From contig NZ_CP107995.1 of the NCBI RefSeq assembly GCF_036116635.1, positions 5,084,001 through 5,148,000 on the forward strand: DNA of 64,000 nt, given 5' to 3'. Below, one piece after another: positions 54,382-62,105 of this stretch. The stretch's first letter is position 1. Every line of letters begins with the position of its first letter. The stretch comes from Amycolatopsis sp. NBC_00345. Lineage in GTDB: Bacteria > Actinomycetota > Actinomycetes > Mycobacteriales > Pseudonocardiaceae. Under the pieces are notes generated by a model. That model was not told the DNA's origin, ran no database searches, and saw nothing but the letters and a program-made list of their open reading frames with translations. The position numbers were made by a program, and so were the translations under genes.

Positions 54382-54729
54382 CTAGAAGCGATCACCGATG
54401 AGGTCGAGGACGCTCTCCGGTGTCGACTCCGCGAAAGCCTGAACGTCGATGCCTTCGACGAAAGCCACCTTCGCTTCTGCGGCGGCGTGCCGAATCGAGA
54501 CAGCATTCTGATAAACGGGAGACTGGTACCACTCCCGGGCCGCGGCGATGTTCTCGAACTCCATGATCACCGTCTGCTGGCCGTACCACTTTCCCTCGAC
54601 CACCTCAGGCGCGTTCACCGCGAGAATCTTGACCTCGGACGTGATCGCCTCGCGGGCCGCCTTCACGTACTCCCGCATGACTGCCGGATCTTTGATGTCC
54701 AGCGCGAAAATCGCATAGCACTTGTTCAC
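54382..54729 (-). CDS. DUF1330-domain protein
   Basis: 115 residues. The fold is a dimeric alpha-beta barrel: YAIFALDIKDPAVMREYVKAA at the start and GQQTVIMEFENIAAAREWYQSPVYQNA in the middle, the DUF1330 signature. Such proteins resemble small monooxygenases or isomerases of polyketide tailoring, but their function is largely unknown. It starts at GTG and is first in a two-gene unit with the SDR gene. Confidence 0.88.
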   Translation of the reverse strand: MNKCYAIFALDIKDPAVMREYVKAAREAITSEVKILAVNAPEVVEGKWYGQQTVIMEFENIAAAREWYQSPVYQNAVSIRHAAAEAKVAFVEGIDVQAFAESTPESVLDLIGDRF

Positions 54730-54780
54730 GGTTCACTTCTTCCCTGCCCATCGACCATCGGCGAGGTCGTGCGGTCACTC

Positions 54781-54800
54781 TAACACAATATGTTGTGTTA
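54781..54800. promoter_or_regulatory. MarR-type operator palindrome
   Basis: TAACACAA and TTGTGTTA flank the four bases TATG, giving a perfect 8-bp-arm palindrome. It lies in the divergent region between the DUF1330-SDR pair and marR, in AT-rich sequence unusual for this DNA. Confidence 0.85.
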
Positions 54801-54842
54801 ACAAGGTCGCCGGTCTGCGTTTCGTTCGGCCGGCCCGACCGT

Positions 54843-54848
54843 TAGGGT
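54843..54848 (+). promoter_or_regulatory. Leaderless -10 (TAGGGT) for marR
   Basis: TAGGGT ends six bases before the ATG of the MarR gene, and no ribosome binding site is present. Confidence 0.6.
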
Positions 54849-54854
54849 TCAGCC

Positions 54855-55334
54855 ATGAGTCACGAGAAGGCGCGGTCGGCAGCCCCTTCGGACGAGATAC
54901 TTCCGCTACCGGGATCAGGCAACGCGATGCTGAGCGACCTCCTCTGGGAGGTCTCCGGCTACGTCGAGCTGCGTGGGGAAATCGCACTGGGCGACCTGCC
55001 CATCACGACGGCGTCGAGCGGCGTATTGATGACCATGTACGGCAACCCGGGGATAACGGTCACCGAGATGGCGCGGCTCAAGCCGCGAAGCCAGCAGGCG
55101 ATCAGCCAGATCGTGGCCCGGCTGGAGAAGCTGGGCATGCTCGAGCGTCGCGTGGGGCGTGGCCGCAGTGTCGAGCTGCACCTCACCGACCAGGGCAGCC
55201 TGCTCGCCGAACAGGCTTTCGACCGGGAAAACGCCGTGGACCGGGAAGTCCGTGAGCTCCTGGGAACCGACAACTACGAGAAGCTGCGCCGGCTGCTCGT
55301 CTCGAGCCGGGACAAGCTGCGCGATACGCAGTAG
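54855..55334 (+). CDS. MarR-family transcriptional regulator
   Basis: 159 residues. The winged helix is clear: TASSGVLMTMYGNPGITVTEMARLKPRSQQAISQIVARLEKLGMLERRVGRGRSVELHLTDQG, with the recognition helix in RSQQAISQIVARLEK and the wing at RVGRGRSVEL. It probably represses the divergent DUF1330-SDR pair through the TAACACAA palindrome and is relieved by a small phenolic-type ligand, as is common for the family. Confidence 0.93.
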   Translation: MSHEKARSAAPSDEILPLPGSGNAMLSDLLWEVSGYVELRGEIALGDLPITTASSGVLMTMYGNPGITVTEMARLKPRSQQAISQIVARLEKLGMLERRVGRGRSVELHLTDQGSLLAEQAFDRENAVDREVRELLGTDNYEKLRRLLVSSRDKLRDTQ

Positions 55335-55349
55335 ACCGGCCGCGAGGGG

Positions 55350-55781
55350 TCAGGCCTGGGGCTGTTGCTGCTGGCTCGGCAGCGTGCCCGCGGCCATCCG
55401 GCGGGCGACGTCGCGGCGCAGCCACAGGAACCACAGGTACGCGGCCAGGAAGACCACGCCGATGATCGCGATCGCGGGCAGCGCGCCGGCCATCGCGATC
55501 AGGCCCAGCTGCAGCACGAGCACCACGGGCAGCGCCCAGGCGCGCTTGAGCATCCCGCACAGCACCAGCAGGACGAGCGCGATGCCGAGCACCGTCCAGC
55601 CGAGGCCGCTGGTGATGCCGTCGCCGAGCTTGTTGATCACCGGCAGCGCGAGCGCCACCGTGATCGCCTCCATGATCAGGGTGCCCGCGATGACGCCGCG
55701 GAAGCCCTTCATCGGGTCCTTGGGCGGCGGGGTGACCGTCTTGGCCTCGTCCGCCGGCGTCCCGCCCGGGGTTTCACTCAT
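55350..55781 (-). CDS. DUF4233 membrane protein
   Basis: 143 residues with four hydrophobic helices between an acidic/Pro-rich N-terminus and a Gln-rich tail. MKGFRGVIAGTLIMEAITVAL is the conserved start of the DUF4233 domain. It is coupled to folC by an ATGA overlap, exactly as its M. tuberculosis counterpart (Rv2446c) lies between ndk and folC. Function unknown. Confidence 0.9.
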   Translation of the reverse strand: MSETPGGTPADEAKTVTPPPKDPMKGFRGVIAGTLIMEAITVALALPVINKLGDGITSGLGWTVLGIALVLLVLCGMLKRAWALPVVLVLQLGLIAMAGALPAIAIIGVVFLAAYLWFLWLRRDVARRMAAGTLPSQQQQPQA

Positions 55782-57502
55782 GACGGCTCCTTCCCGAACA
55801 GTGTGCGCGCGTCGCCCGCGGTGACGACCGAGCCGGTGACCAGCACGCCGCCGCCGGACAGTGGCTCCTCCGGGTCGTCGGACTGCTCCACCAGGCCGAT
55901 CGCCGTCTCCACCGCCGTCTCCAGGTCCGGCTCGGCGAGCACGCGGTCCTCGCCGAAGATCGAGATCGCCTGCTCGTTCAGCTCGTCGAGCGGCATCGAC
56001 CGCAGCGCCGAGTTCCGGGTGATCACCACTTCGGACACCACCGGCTCCAGCGCGTCGAGGATGCCGCGCGCGTCCTTGTCCGCCATCACCGCGACCACCG
56101 CGACCAGGCGGCGGAACGAGAACTCCTCGGCCACCGTGGTGGCCAGCGCGCGGGCGCCCATCGGGTTGTGCGCGGCGTCGATCAGCACGGTCGGCGCCGC
56201 GCGCACGCGCTCCAGCCGGCCCGGGTTCTCCACCTCGGCGAACGCTTCGCGCACGGCCTCGATGACCAGCTGCTTGTCCTTGCCCGCACCGAAAAACGCC
56301 TCGACGGCCGCGAGCGCGAGCGCCGCGTTGGCCGCCTGGTGCGCGCCGTGCAGGGGCAGGAAGATGTCGTCGTACACGCCGCCGAGGCCCTGCAGCTTGA
56401 GCAGCTGCCCACCGACCGCGACCTCACGCTCCATGACCCCGAACTCGCTGCCCGCGCGCGCCACCGCGGCGTCGACCTTGACCGCGCGCTCGAGCAGCAC
56501 GTTCAGCACGTCCTGGTCCTGCTCGGCGATCACCGCGACGGAGCCGGGCTTGATGATCCCGGCCTTCTCGGCGGCGGCATCCACGGCGTTCGGGCCCAGG
56601 TACTCGACGTGGTCGATGCCGATCGGGGTGATCACCGCGACGTCGCCGTCCGCGACGTTCGTGGCGTCCCAGGCGCCGCCCAGTCCGGCCTCGACCACCG
56701 CGGCCTCGACCGGCGCGTCCGAGAACGCGGCGAACGCCATCCCGGTGAGCACCTCGAACTTGCTCATCGGCACGCCGTCCTCGCTCGCGCCGTCGACCAT
56801 CGTGACGTACGGGGCGACGTCGCGGAACAGGTCCACGTACTTCGCGGCGGAGATCGGGTGCCCGTCCAATGCGATGCGCTCGGTGACGAGCTGCAGGTGG
56901 GGGCTGGTGTAGCGGCCGACGCGCAGGCCCATCCGGGTCAGCAGCGCGTCGATCATGCGCGAGACGGAGCCCTTGCCGTTAGTGCCCGCGACGTGCAGCA
57001 CGGGGTACCCGCGGTGCGGCTCGCCCAGCAGCGTGACCAATGCCTGGATCCGCGCCAGCGAGGGCGCGATCTTCGTCTCCGGCCAGCGCTGGTTCAGCTC
57101 CGCCTCGACGGCCATCAGCTCACGGCGCGCCTGCTGCCCGTTCGGGTCGGACGGCTGCTCCTCGACGCCCTGGTCGTCGAGCTCGTGCAGCTCGGCGTCC
57201 TCGGCCCCGGGCAGGTCGGGCACCGGGCCGGTGGCCAGGTTGTCGCCCAGCTGCCCGATGCCGCCGATGCCGCCGCGAGAGCCGCCGCCCACGGTGTACG
57301 CGGCGTCGGGGGCGTCCAGGTCGGGGTCGATGTCGTCGGATTCGTCGTGCGCCCGGGCGCCGAGCTCGTCGACGCCGGCGAAACTGTCCGGATCCGCGAG
57401 GTCCCGGCGACGCTCCCGCCCGGCGCCATCGCCGTTGGAGTCATCGTCGAAGCCGTCGTCGAACTCCTCGGCTTCGAACGGCCCGTCCTCACCACGCGGC
57501 AC
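55778..57502 (-). CDS. folC: Bifunctional folylpolyglutamate synthase/dihydrofolate synthase
   Basis: 574 residues when started at the GTG served by GAGGGGAG. The first 125 residues are a very acidic, Gly/Asp-rich extension not shared with the typical enzyme of about 430-490 residues. The FolC core begins at RRELMAVEAELNQRWP and shows HVAGTNGKGSVSRMIDALL (P-loop), TSPHLQLVTERI and the Mur-ligase-type DAAHNPMGARAL. It adds glutamate to folates. The stop overlaps the DUF4233 start. Whether the acidic extension is translated in full depends on the start choice. Confidence 0.94.
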   Translation of the reverse strand: MPRGEDGPFEAEEFDDGFDDDSNGDGAGRERRRDLADPDSFAGVDELGARAHDESDDIDPDLDAPDAAYTVGGGSRGGIGGIGQLGDNLATGPVPDLPGAEDAELHELDDQGVEEQPSDPNGQQARRELMAVEAELNQRWPETKIAPSLARIQALVTLLGEPHRGYPVLHVAGTNGKGSVSRMIDALLTRMGLRVGRYTSPHLQLVTERIALDGHPISAAKYVDLFRDVAPYVTMVDGASEDGVPMSKFEVLTGMAFAAFSDAPVEAAVVEAGLGGAWDATNVADGDVAVITPIGIDHVEYLGPNAVDAAAEKAGIIKPGSVAVIAEQDQDVLNVLLERAVKVDAAVARAGSEFGVMEREVAVGGQLLKLQGLGGVYDDIFLPLHGAHQAANAALALAAVEAFFGAGKDKQLVIEAVREAFAEVENPGRLERVRAAPTVLIDAAHNPMGARALATTVAEEFSFRRLVAVVAVMADKDARGILDALEPVVSEVVITRNSALRSMPLDELNEQAISIFGEDRVLAEPDLETAVETAIGLVEQSDDPEEPLSGGGVLVTGSVVTAGDARTLFGKEPS

Positions 57503-57577
57503 GCGACCGCTCCCCTCGACACCCTGGTTCACCTGACCAGACGAGTCTACGTGCGCGGTTCCTGGCAGTCTCGGGCC

Positions 57578-58201
57578 ATGCCGTTCGACCACAACCACCA
57601 CTACCACCCGCTCCTGCTGGCCCAGCTGCCGCCGGGACCGGGGCGGGCGCTCGACGTCGGCTGCGGCAGTGGCCGCTTCGCCCGCCGCCTCGCCGCGGCC
57701 GGGCTGAACGTCGACGCGATCGACCGGTCCGCGCCGATGGTCCGGCTGGCCGAGGCCACCGGCTCACCCGGACCCGGCACGATCGACTTCCGCCGCACCG
57801 ACATCACCACCCAGCCGCTGCCGGCCGAGCACTACTCCTTCATCTCGTGCCTGGCCTCGCTGCACCACGTGCCGTTCGAAACGGTGACGGCCCTGCGCGA
57901 GGCGCTCGAGCCCGGCGGCGTGCTGGCGGTGCTGGGGCTGGCGCGGCCGAGCACACTCACCGACCACGCGCGGCTGCTCGCCGCGGTCCCGGTGAACGCC
58001 GCCGCACGGCTGTTCTCCTACGCCGCCGATCGGCTCAACGGCGGCGCGGACGCCCTGCCGCCCGCCCCCGTATCCATGGAGTTCCCCCGGTTCTCCGAGG
58101 TCCGGGCCGAATCACAGCGGCTGCTGCCGGGCAGCACGGTGCGGCCGCTGCTGTTCTGGCGGTACCTGCTGACATACCGGAAACCGTTGGGAGACGGGTG
58201 A
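57578..58201 (+). CDS. Class I SAM-dependent methyltransferase
   Basis: 207 residues. A His-rich start (FDHNHHYHPLLL) leads to motif I ALDVGCGSGRFARRLAAAG, then AIDRSAPMV and a motif-post I block SFISCLASLHHVPF. A C-terminal region resembles small-molecule methyltransferases. The substrate is unknown. It is divergent from folC, with 75 bases between starts, and is the first of the plus-strand genes inserted between folC and valS. Confidence 0.88.
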   Translation: MPFDHNHHYHPLLLAQLPPGPGRALDVGCGSGRFARRLAAAGLNVDAIDRSAPMVRLAEATGSPGPGTIDFRRTDITTQPLPAEHYSFISCLASLHHVPFETVTALREALEPGGVLAVLGLARPSTLTDHARLLAAVPVNAAARLFSYAADRLNGGADALPPAPVSMEFPRFSEVRAESQRLLPGSTVRPLLFWRYLLTYRKPLGDG

Positions 58202-58331
58202 TCCACCGCCGTCGTCACCCCATTGCCGGGTGAAGCGCGGCCGCGACCACCCTTTCGGCGGCAGGCAACCGGCGCCGGGCTGGGCAAACGTGAACGGTGT
58301 CCGTGATCCCGGCCCGGAGAACGAGGTCCTG

Positions 58332-59240
58332 ATGCGCACCACCCGGCTCGTGTTCGCCGCCCTCGCGGCGGTGGTCCTGCTCGCCGCCTCGGCCACCGCC
58401 GCGTCGGCCGCCCCCCTCCCGACGCACTACCGCCACTACGTCGCGCTCGGCGACTCGTACACGGCGGGCCCGCTCATCCCGTTACCTCGGCTCGACCCGC
58501 TGGGCTGTGTGAGATCAACGTCCAACTACCCGGCGATCCTCGCGGCCACGCTCCACACGGGCGGTTACACCGACGTCAGCTGCTCCGGCGCCGACACCTC
58601 GGACATGACGCAGGCGCAGAGCGTGCCGCTCGGCGTGAACCCGCCGCAGCTCACCGCGCTGCGGCCCGACACCGACCTGGTGACGCTCGGCATCGGCGGC
58701 AACGACTCCGGCGTGTTCGGCACCCTGGTCGGCACCTGCCCCACGCTGCGCGCGAGCGACCCCACCGGCAACCCGTGCCAGCAGCACTTCACCTCGAACG
58801 GCGTGGACACCATCAAGGCGGCGCTGGCGACCACGCAGCGCAGCGTCCAGACGGTGCTGGCCGGCATCCACGCCCGCTCGCCGCAGGCGAAGGTGCTGGC
58901 GATCGGCTACCCGCGCATCGCCCCGGAATCCGGCTACTGCCCGGACATCCTGCCCTTCGCCGACGGCGACTACGCCTGGCTCTCCAGCGTCGAAGAGGCA
59001 CTGAACTCGGCGATCGCGAACGCCGTGGCCGCCGACGGTGACGCGTCCTATGTGGACACCTTCGGCCCGTCGGCCGGGCACGACGCGTGCGCGGGCGGCG
59101 CCGCCTGGATCAACGGCAAGGACACGCTGCTGCTGGCCGCCGCCGCGTACCACCCGCTGGCTCGCGGGATGGTCGGAATGGCCGGAGTTGTTTCTGTGTC
59201 TTCTGCCCTGGCTCCGCCAGGGCGGCGAGATCGCCTTTGA
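58332..59240 (+). CDS. Secreted SGNH/GDSL hydrolase, 3' end replaced by a repeat
   Basis: 302 residues. A Sec signal (MRTTRLVFAALAAVVLLAAS) ends near SAAPLPTHY. The lipase fold has VALGDSYTAGPL (catalytic Ser in GDSY), SCSGADTSDM, LGIGGNDSGVFG, and a late YHPLARGM region with the catalytic His. Cys pairs fit disulfides of the Streptomyces-type esterase/lipase family. The last 16 codons, after VVSVSSA, lie inside a 140-bp intergenic repeat, so the original C-terminus seems to have been replaced by read-in sequence. The His motif is kept, so activity may survive. Confidence 0.9.
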   Translation: MRTTRLVFAALAAVVLLAASATAASAAPLPTHYRHYVALGDSYTAGPLIPLPRLDPLGCVRSTSNYPAILAATLHTGGYTDVSCSGADTSDMTQAQSVPLGVNPPQLTALRPDTDLVTLGIGGNDSGVFGTLVGTCPTLRASDPTGNPCQQHFTSNGVDTIKAALATTQRSVQTVLAGIHARSPQAKVLAIGYPRIAPESGYCPDILPFADGDYAWLSSVEEALNSAIANAVAADGDASYVDTFGPSAGHDACAGGAAWINGKDTLLLAAAAYHPLARGMVGMAGVVSVSSALAPPGRRDRL

Positions 59241-59333
59241 GCCGCCGTCTTCCCTCCCGATTTCGCCCGGCCCGAGGGCCGGGCGAAATCACTCAGTCCA
59301 GACGGCGGCGGCGATCTCGCGTGGGGGCTCAGC
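59194..59333 (+). repeat. Structured repeat, copy A (left)
   Basis: 140 bp, about 92% identical to the reverse complement of copy B. It folds as hairpin GCCCTGGC/GCCAGGGC, then an 11-bp stem GCGAGATCGCC/GGCGATCTCGC enclosing a 10-bp stem GCCGCCGTCT/AGACGGCGGC and an inner 15-bp stem GATTTCGCCCGGCCC/GGGCCGGGCGAAATC. It overlaps the 3' end of the hydrolase gene and lies between convergent genes, so it could also end transcription from both sides. Confidence 0.9.
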
Positions 59334-59365
59334 CCCGTCAAACATCAGCGTGGATGAGCAGGCGG

Positions 59366-59725
59366 TCACTTCTGTTCCAGCGCGGCCAGCCGCAGTTCAA
59401 GCTGGTCGACCCGGTGGCGTAGCAGGGTCACTTGGGCTTCGAGGCTGATTTCCCGTTCCGCCCGGCGCTGGATGCGCGGGGACGCGGCGGCGCGCTCGAT
59501 CACGGCCTCCAGCTGGACCAGGCGCTGAGGCCCGTTCGGGCCGTCCACCAGCCGGGACTGGATCTCGCCGTTGCGGTACCAGGACCGCAGGGCCGAGCGG
59601 GAAACGCCGGTCTCGATCTCCGCCTTGGCCAGCGTGACCCAGGGCGTCTCGTCCAGCCGCTCGAACAGCTCCAGCTCGTTCTGCCAGCGCGCGAGCCGGT
59701 CCTCCCAGTCCGACGGTGTCTCCAT
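59366..59725 (-). CDS. Small helix-turn-helix protein with C-terminal coiled coil
   Basis: 119 residues. The N-terminal part (WVTLAKAEIETGVSRSALRSWYRNGEIQSRLVDGPNGP) is a MerR-like excisionase/helix-turn-helix with wing, and the end (REISLEAQVTLLRHRVDQLELRLAALEQK) is a leucine-heptad coiled coil suited to dimerisation. ATG is preferred over GTG by spacing to AGGGAGGG. It is divergent from the Clp N-domain gene with a CCCTGTCA/TGACAGGG palindrome between. It probably controls the cassette genes; no close family is recognised. Confidence 0.82.
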   Translation of the reverse strand: METPSDWEDRLARWQNELELFERLDETPWVTLAKAEIETGVSRSALRSWYRNGEIQSRLVDGPNGPQRLVQLEAVIERAAASPRIQRRAEREISLEAQVTLLRHRVDQLELRLAALEQK

Positions 59726-59749
59726 CACACCCTCCCTCCGGCACGGTGA

Positions 59750-59777
59750 CCCTGTCAGTAACAGTGTATTGACAGGG
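59750..59777. promoter_or_regulatory. Palindrome between the HTH and Clp N-domain genes
   Basis: CCCTGTCA and TGACAGGG face each other across 12 bases. The right arm contains TTGACA, a good -35-like hexamer. It is the probable binding site for the adjacent helix-turn-helix protein. Confidence 0.75.
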
Positions 59778-59793
59778 TTGCGACCATGAAAGC

Positions 59794-60774
59794 ATGTTTG
59801 AAAAATTCACCGAAAGAGCCCGCAAGGTGGTCGTCGCGGCCCAGGAGGAAGCCCGGCTGCTCCAGCACAACTACATCGGCACGGAGCACATCCTGCTGGG
59901 TCTGCTCGACGGGCAGGACACCATCGCGGCGAAGGTCCTGCGCCAGCTCGGGTACGACATAAAAACGGCGCGGGCCGATGTCGCCGCAGCGGTCAAGCCC
60001 GGCACCGGCGAGCTCACCGGCCACATCCCGTTCACGCCGCATGCCAAGAGGACGATGGACCTCGCCGTGCGCGAGGCGCATCAGCTGAACCACGACTACG
60101 TCGGCACCGAGCACATCCTGCTCGCCCTGGTCGCGGAAGGTGGGAGCGTCGGCGCGAAGGTGCTGGCCGGGCGGATCAACCCGGCCAGCAAGATCCGGGC
60201 CGCGGTACTGGCGTCCCTGGAGGGCCGGCCGGACGCCCCCCCGGCCGGCCCGTGGCCGACGGGCACACCCGCCACCGAGGACACCGTGTCCACCGCCAGC
60301 GCGCTGGCCGGCGGCGCACCGGTCGGCAGCCATCACCTGCTCGAGGCGATGCTGCGGGCGGAGAACAGCATGGCCGCCAAGGTGCTGCGCGAGCTCGGCG
60401 TCGACCCCGAAGCGGTCGCCGCCAAGATCGACGAACTGGACCCGGAGTCGACCACCGACGCCAACCCGGAGGAAACCGCCGCGCGCAAGATGGAACTCCG
60501 GCTGGTCGACGACGAGGTGCACCTGATCCTGCGCGACCCGGCCACGGTCGCGATCGCCAGGACGGTCACCGAGCTGGCCGACGGCCCGATCAAGGGCGCC
60601 GGGCCGGTCGCCGGCCTGTTCGTCCCGCTCTGGCGCTCGACCAACCAGCTGCTGCAGCAGCTCCAGCGGGCGCTCGAACCGGAACCCGAAAAAGGCGACG
60701 GACCCGCGACGAGCACGGTGGCCAAGACCGTCCGCGCGGTGCTCGCGCCCCGCCTCCGCCGGCGAACCAGCTGA
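59794..60774 (+). CDS. Clp N-domain protein without ATPase
   Basis: 326 residues. Residues 1-70 and 82-140 are two ClpC-type N-terminal repeats (MFEKFTERARKVVVAAQEEA and FTPHAKRTMDLAVREAHQLNHDYVGTEHILLALV, with the YIGTEHILLGLL motif), and a third partial repeat lies near 180-215 (SHHLLEAML). No AAA+ Walker motif follows, so it is not a Clp chaperone. N-domains bind adaptors or phospho-arginine proteins, so it may be a substrate-binding or ClpC-sequestering adaptor. The coding end is Arg-rich. It lies 20 bases before the TetX-like gene. Confidence 0.85.
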   Translation: MFEKFTERARKVVVAAQEEARLLQHNYIGTEHILLGLLDGQDTIAAKVLRQLGYDIKTARADVAAAVKPGTGELTGHIPFTPHAKRTMDLAVREAHQLNHDYVGTEHILLALVAEGGSVGAKVLAGRINPASKIRAAVLASLEGRPDAPPAGPWPTGTPATEDTVSTASALAGGAPVGSHHLLEAMLRAENSMAAKVLRELGVDPEAVAAKIDELDPESTTDANPEETAARKMELRLVDDEVHLILRDPATVAIARTVTELADGPIKGAGPVAGLFVPLWRSTNQLLQQLQRALEPEPEKGDGPATSTVAKTVRAVLAPRLRRRTS

Positions 60775-60794
60775 GCGGCCGACCGGTGACAGCC

Positions 60795-61910
60795 ATGAAC
60801 ATCACCATCGTCGGAGCCGGACTGGGCGGCCTGGCCCTGGCCCGGGTGCTGCACCTGAACGGCATCAACGCCGTGGTGTACGAACGGGAATCCTCGCGCG
60901 GCGCGCGCGGTCAGGGCGGCATGCTCGACCTGCACACCGCGACCGGGCAGCGGGCGCTGCGCGAGGCCGGCCTGATCGACGGGTTCCACGCGATCGCCCG
61001 TGGTGAAGGCCAGGACATGCGCCTCCTGGAGCCGGACGGCACCCTGCTGCTCCAGGAGGACACGCCCGACGACGCCCCGCTCGAGCGGCCCGAGGTCGAC
61101 CGTGCCGATCTGCGCGACCTGCTGCTGGACTCCCTTCCCGAACACGCGGTGCGCTGGGGGCACGCGTTCGAATCCGCCGGCAACGGCGTGCTGCACTTCG
61201 ATGGGCGCAGCAGTGCGGCCTATGACCTGCTGGTCGGCGCGGACGGCGCGAACTCCCGGGTCCGCGCGCTGCTCACCGACGCCCGGCCGGCGCACATCGG
61301 CCAGAACGTCGTCGAGCTCTGCATTTCCGACATCGACCGCGCCTACCCCGACCTCGCGGCGATGGTCGGGCGCGGCAACTACTGGGTGTTCGGTGACGGA
61401 AAATCCCTGGCAGCGCAACGCAATGGCGACGGCTGCGTACGCGTCGGCCTCAACTTCTACAACACCGGCGAGGACTGGTTCGCCACCAGCGGGATCCCGT
61501 TCGACGACCCGGCCGCGACCCGAGCGTGGCTGATCGAGGAGTTCTCCGGCTGGGACGCACGGTTCACCGCGCTGATCGCCGCCTGCGACGACACGATCGC
61601 GCCACGGTCACTCACCACTCTCCCGATCGGCCTGACCTGGCCGTCGACTCCGGGAGTCACGCTGCTCGGCGACGCCGCGCACCTGATGCCGCCAGTGGGG
61701 CAGGGCGCCAACATGGCCCTGCTGGACGGCGCCCTGCTCGGCCTCGCGCTGGCCGCGCACCCGGACGACTTTCCCACCGCCGTCGAAGAATACGAACGCG
61801 AGATGTTCGAACGCACCAGCGCCGCCGGCCGGATGTCCGCCCGAATGCAGGAAATGCTGACCCTGCCGGACGCAAGCCAGAGACTGCTGGCCTTCTTCCA
61901 ACCCAGCTGA
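60795..61910 (+). CDS. FAD-dependent monooxygenase, TetX-like
   Basis: 371 residues. ITIVGAGLGGLALARVLHLNG binds FAD; QGGMLDLHTATGQRALREAGL, EVDRADLRDLLLDSL, VGADGANSRVR, EFSGWDARFTALI and LLGDAAHLMPPVGQGANMALLDG match the spacing of the tetracycline-inactivating TetX group. It would hydroxylate an aromatic or polyketide substrate; inactivation of a tetracycline is possible but unproven. The 20-base gap and shared strand imply cotranscription with the Clp N-domain gene. It is followed by copy B of the repeat. Confidence 0.88.
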   Translation: MNITIVGAGLGGLALARVLHLNGINAVVYERESSRGARGQGGMLDLHTATGQRALREAGLIDGFHAIARGEGQDMRLLEPDGTLLLQEDTPDDAPLERPEVDRADLRDLLLDSLPEHAVRWGHAFESAGNGVLHFDGRSSAAYDLLVGADGANSRVRALLTDARPAHIGQNVVELCISDIDRAYPDLAAMVGRGNYWVFGDGKSLAAQRNGDGCVRVGLNFYNTGEDWFATSGIPFDDPAATRAWLIEEFSGWDARFTALIAACDDTIAPRSLTTLPIGLTWPSTPGVTLLGDAAHLMPPVGQGANMALLDGALLGLALAAHPDDFPTAVEEYEREMFERTSAAGRMSARMQEMLTLPDASQRLLAFFQPS

Positions 61911-61955
61911 ACTCAGGCGCGGAGGAAACTGAGACGAACAAAGCCGTATCGGACC

Positions 61956-62096
61956 GCTGAACCCCCACGCGAGATCGCCGCCGCCGTCTGGACTGAGCGA
62001 TTCCGCCCGGCCCCTCGGGCCGGGCGGAATCGGGAGGGAAGACGGCGGCTCAAGGGCGATCTCGCCGCCTCGGCGGAGCCGAGGCAGACAACACAG
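61956..62096 (-). repeat. Structured repeat, copy B (right, inverted)
   Basis: 141 bp, the inverted partner of copy A. The same stems occur with paired changes: outer hairpin GCCTCGGC/GCCGAGGC instead of GCCCTGGC/GCCAGGGC, and inner stem GATTCCGCCCGGCCC/GGGCCGGGCGGAATC instead of GATTTC.../...GAAATC. It lies between the convergent TetX-like and valS genes. Confidence 0.9.
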
Positions 62097-62105
62097 GATG
62101 AGACC

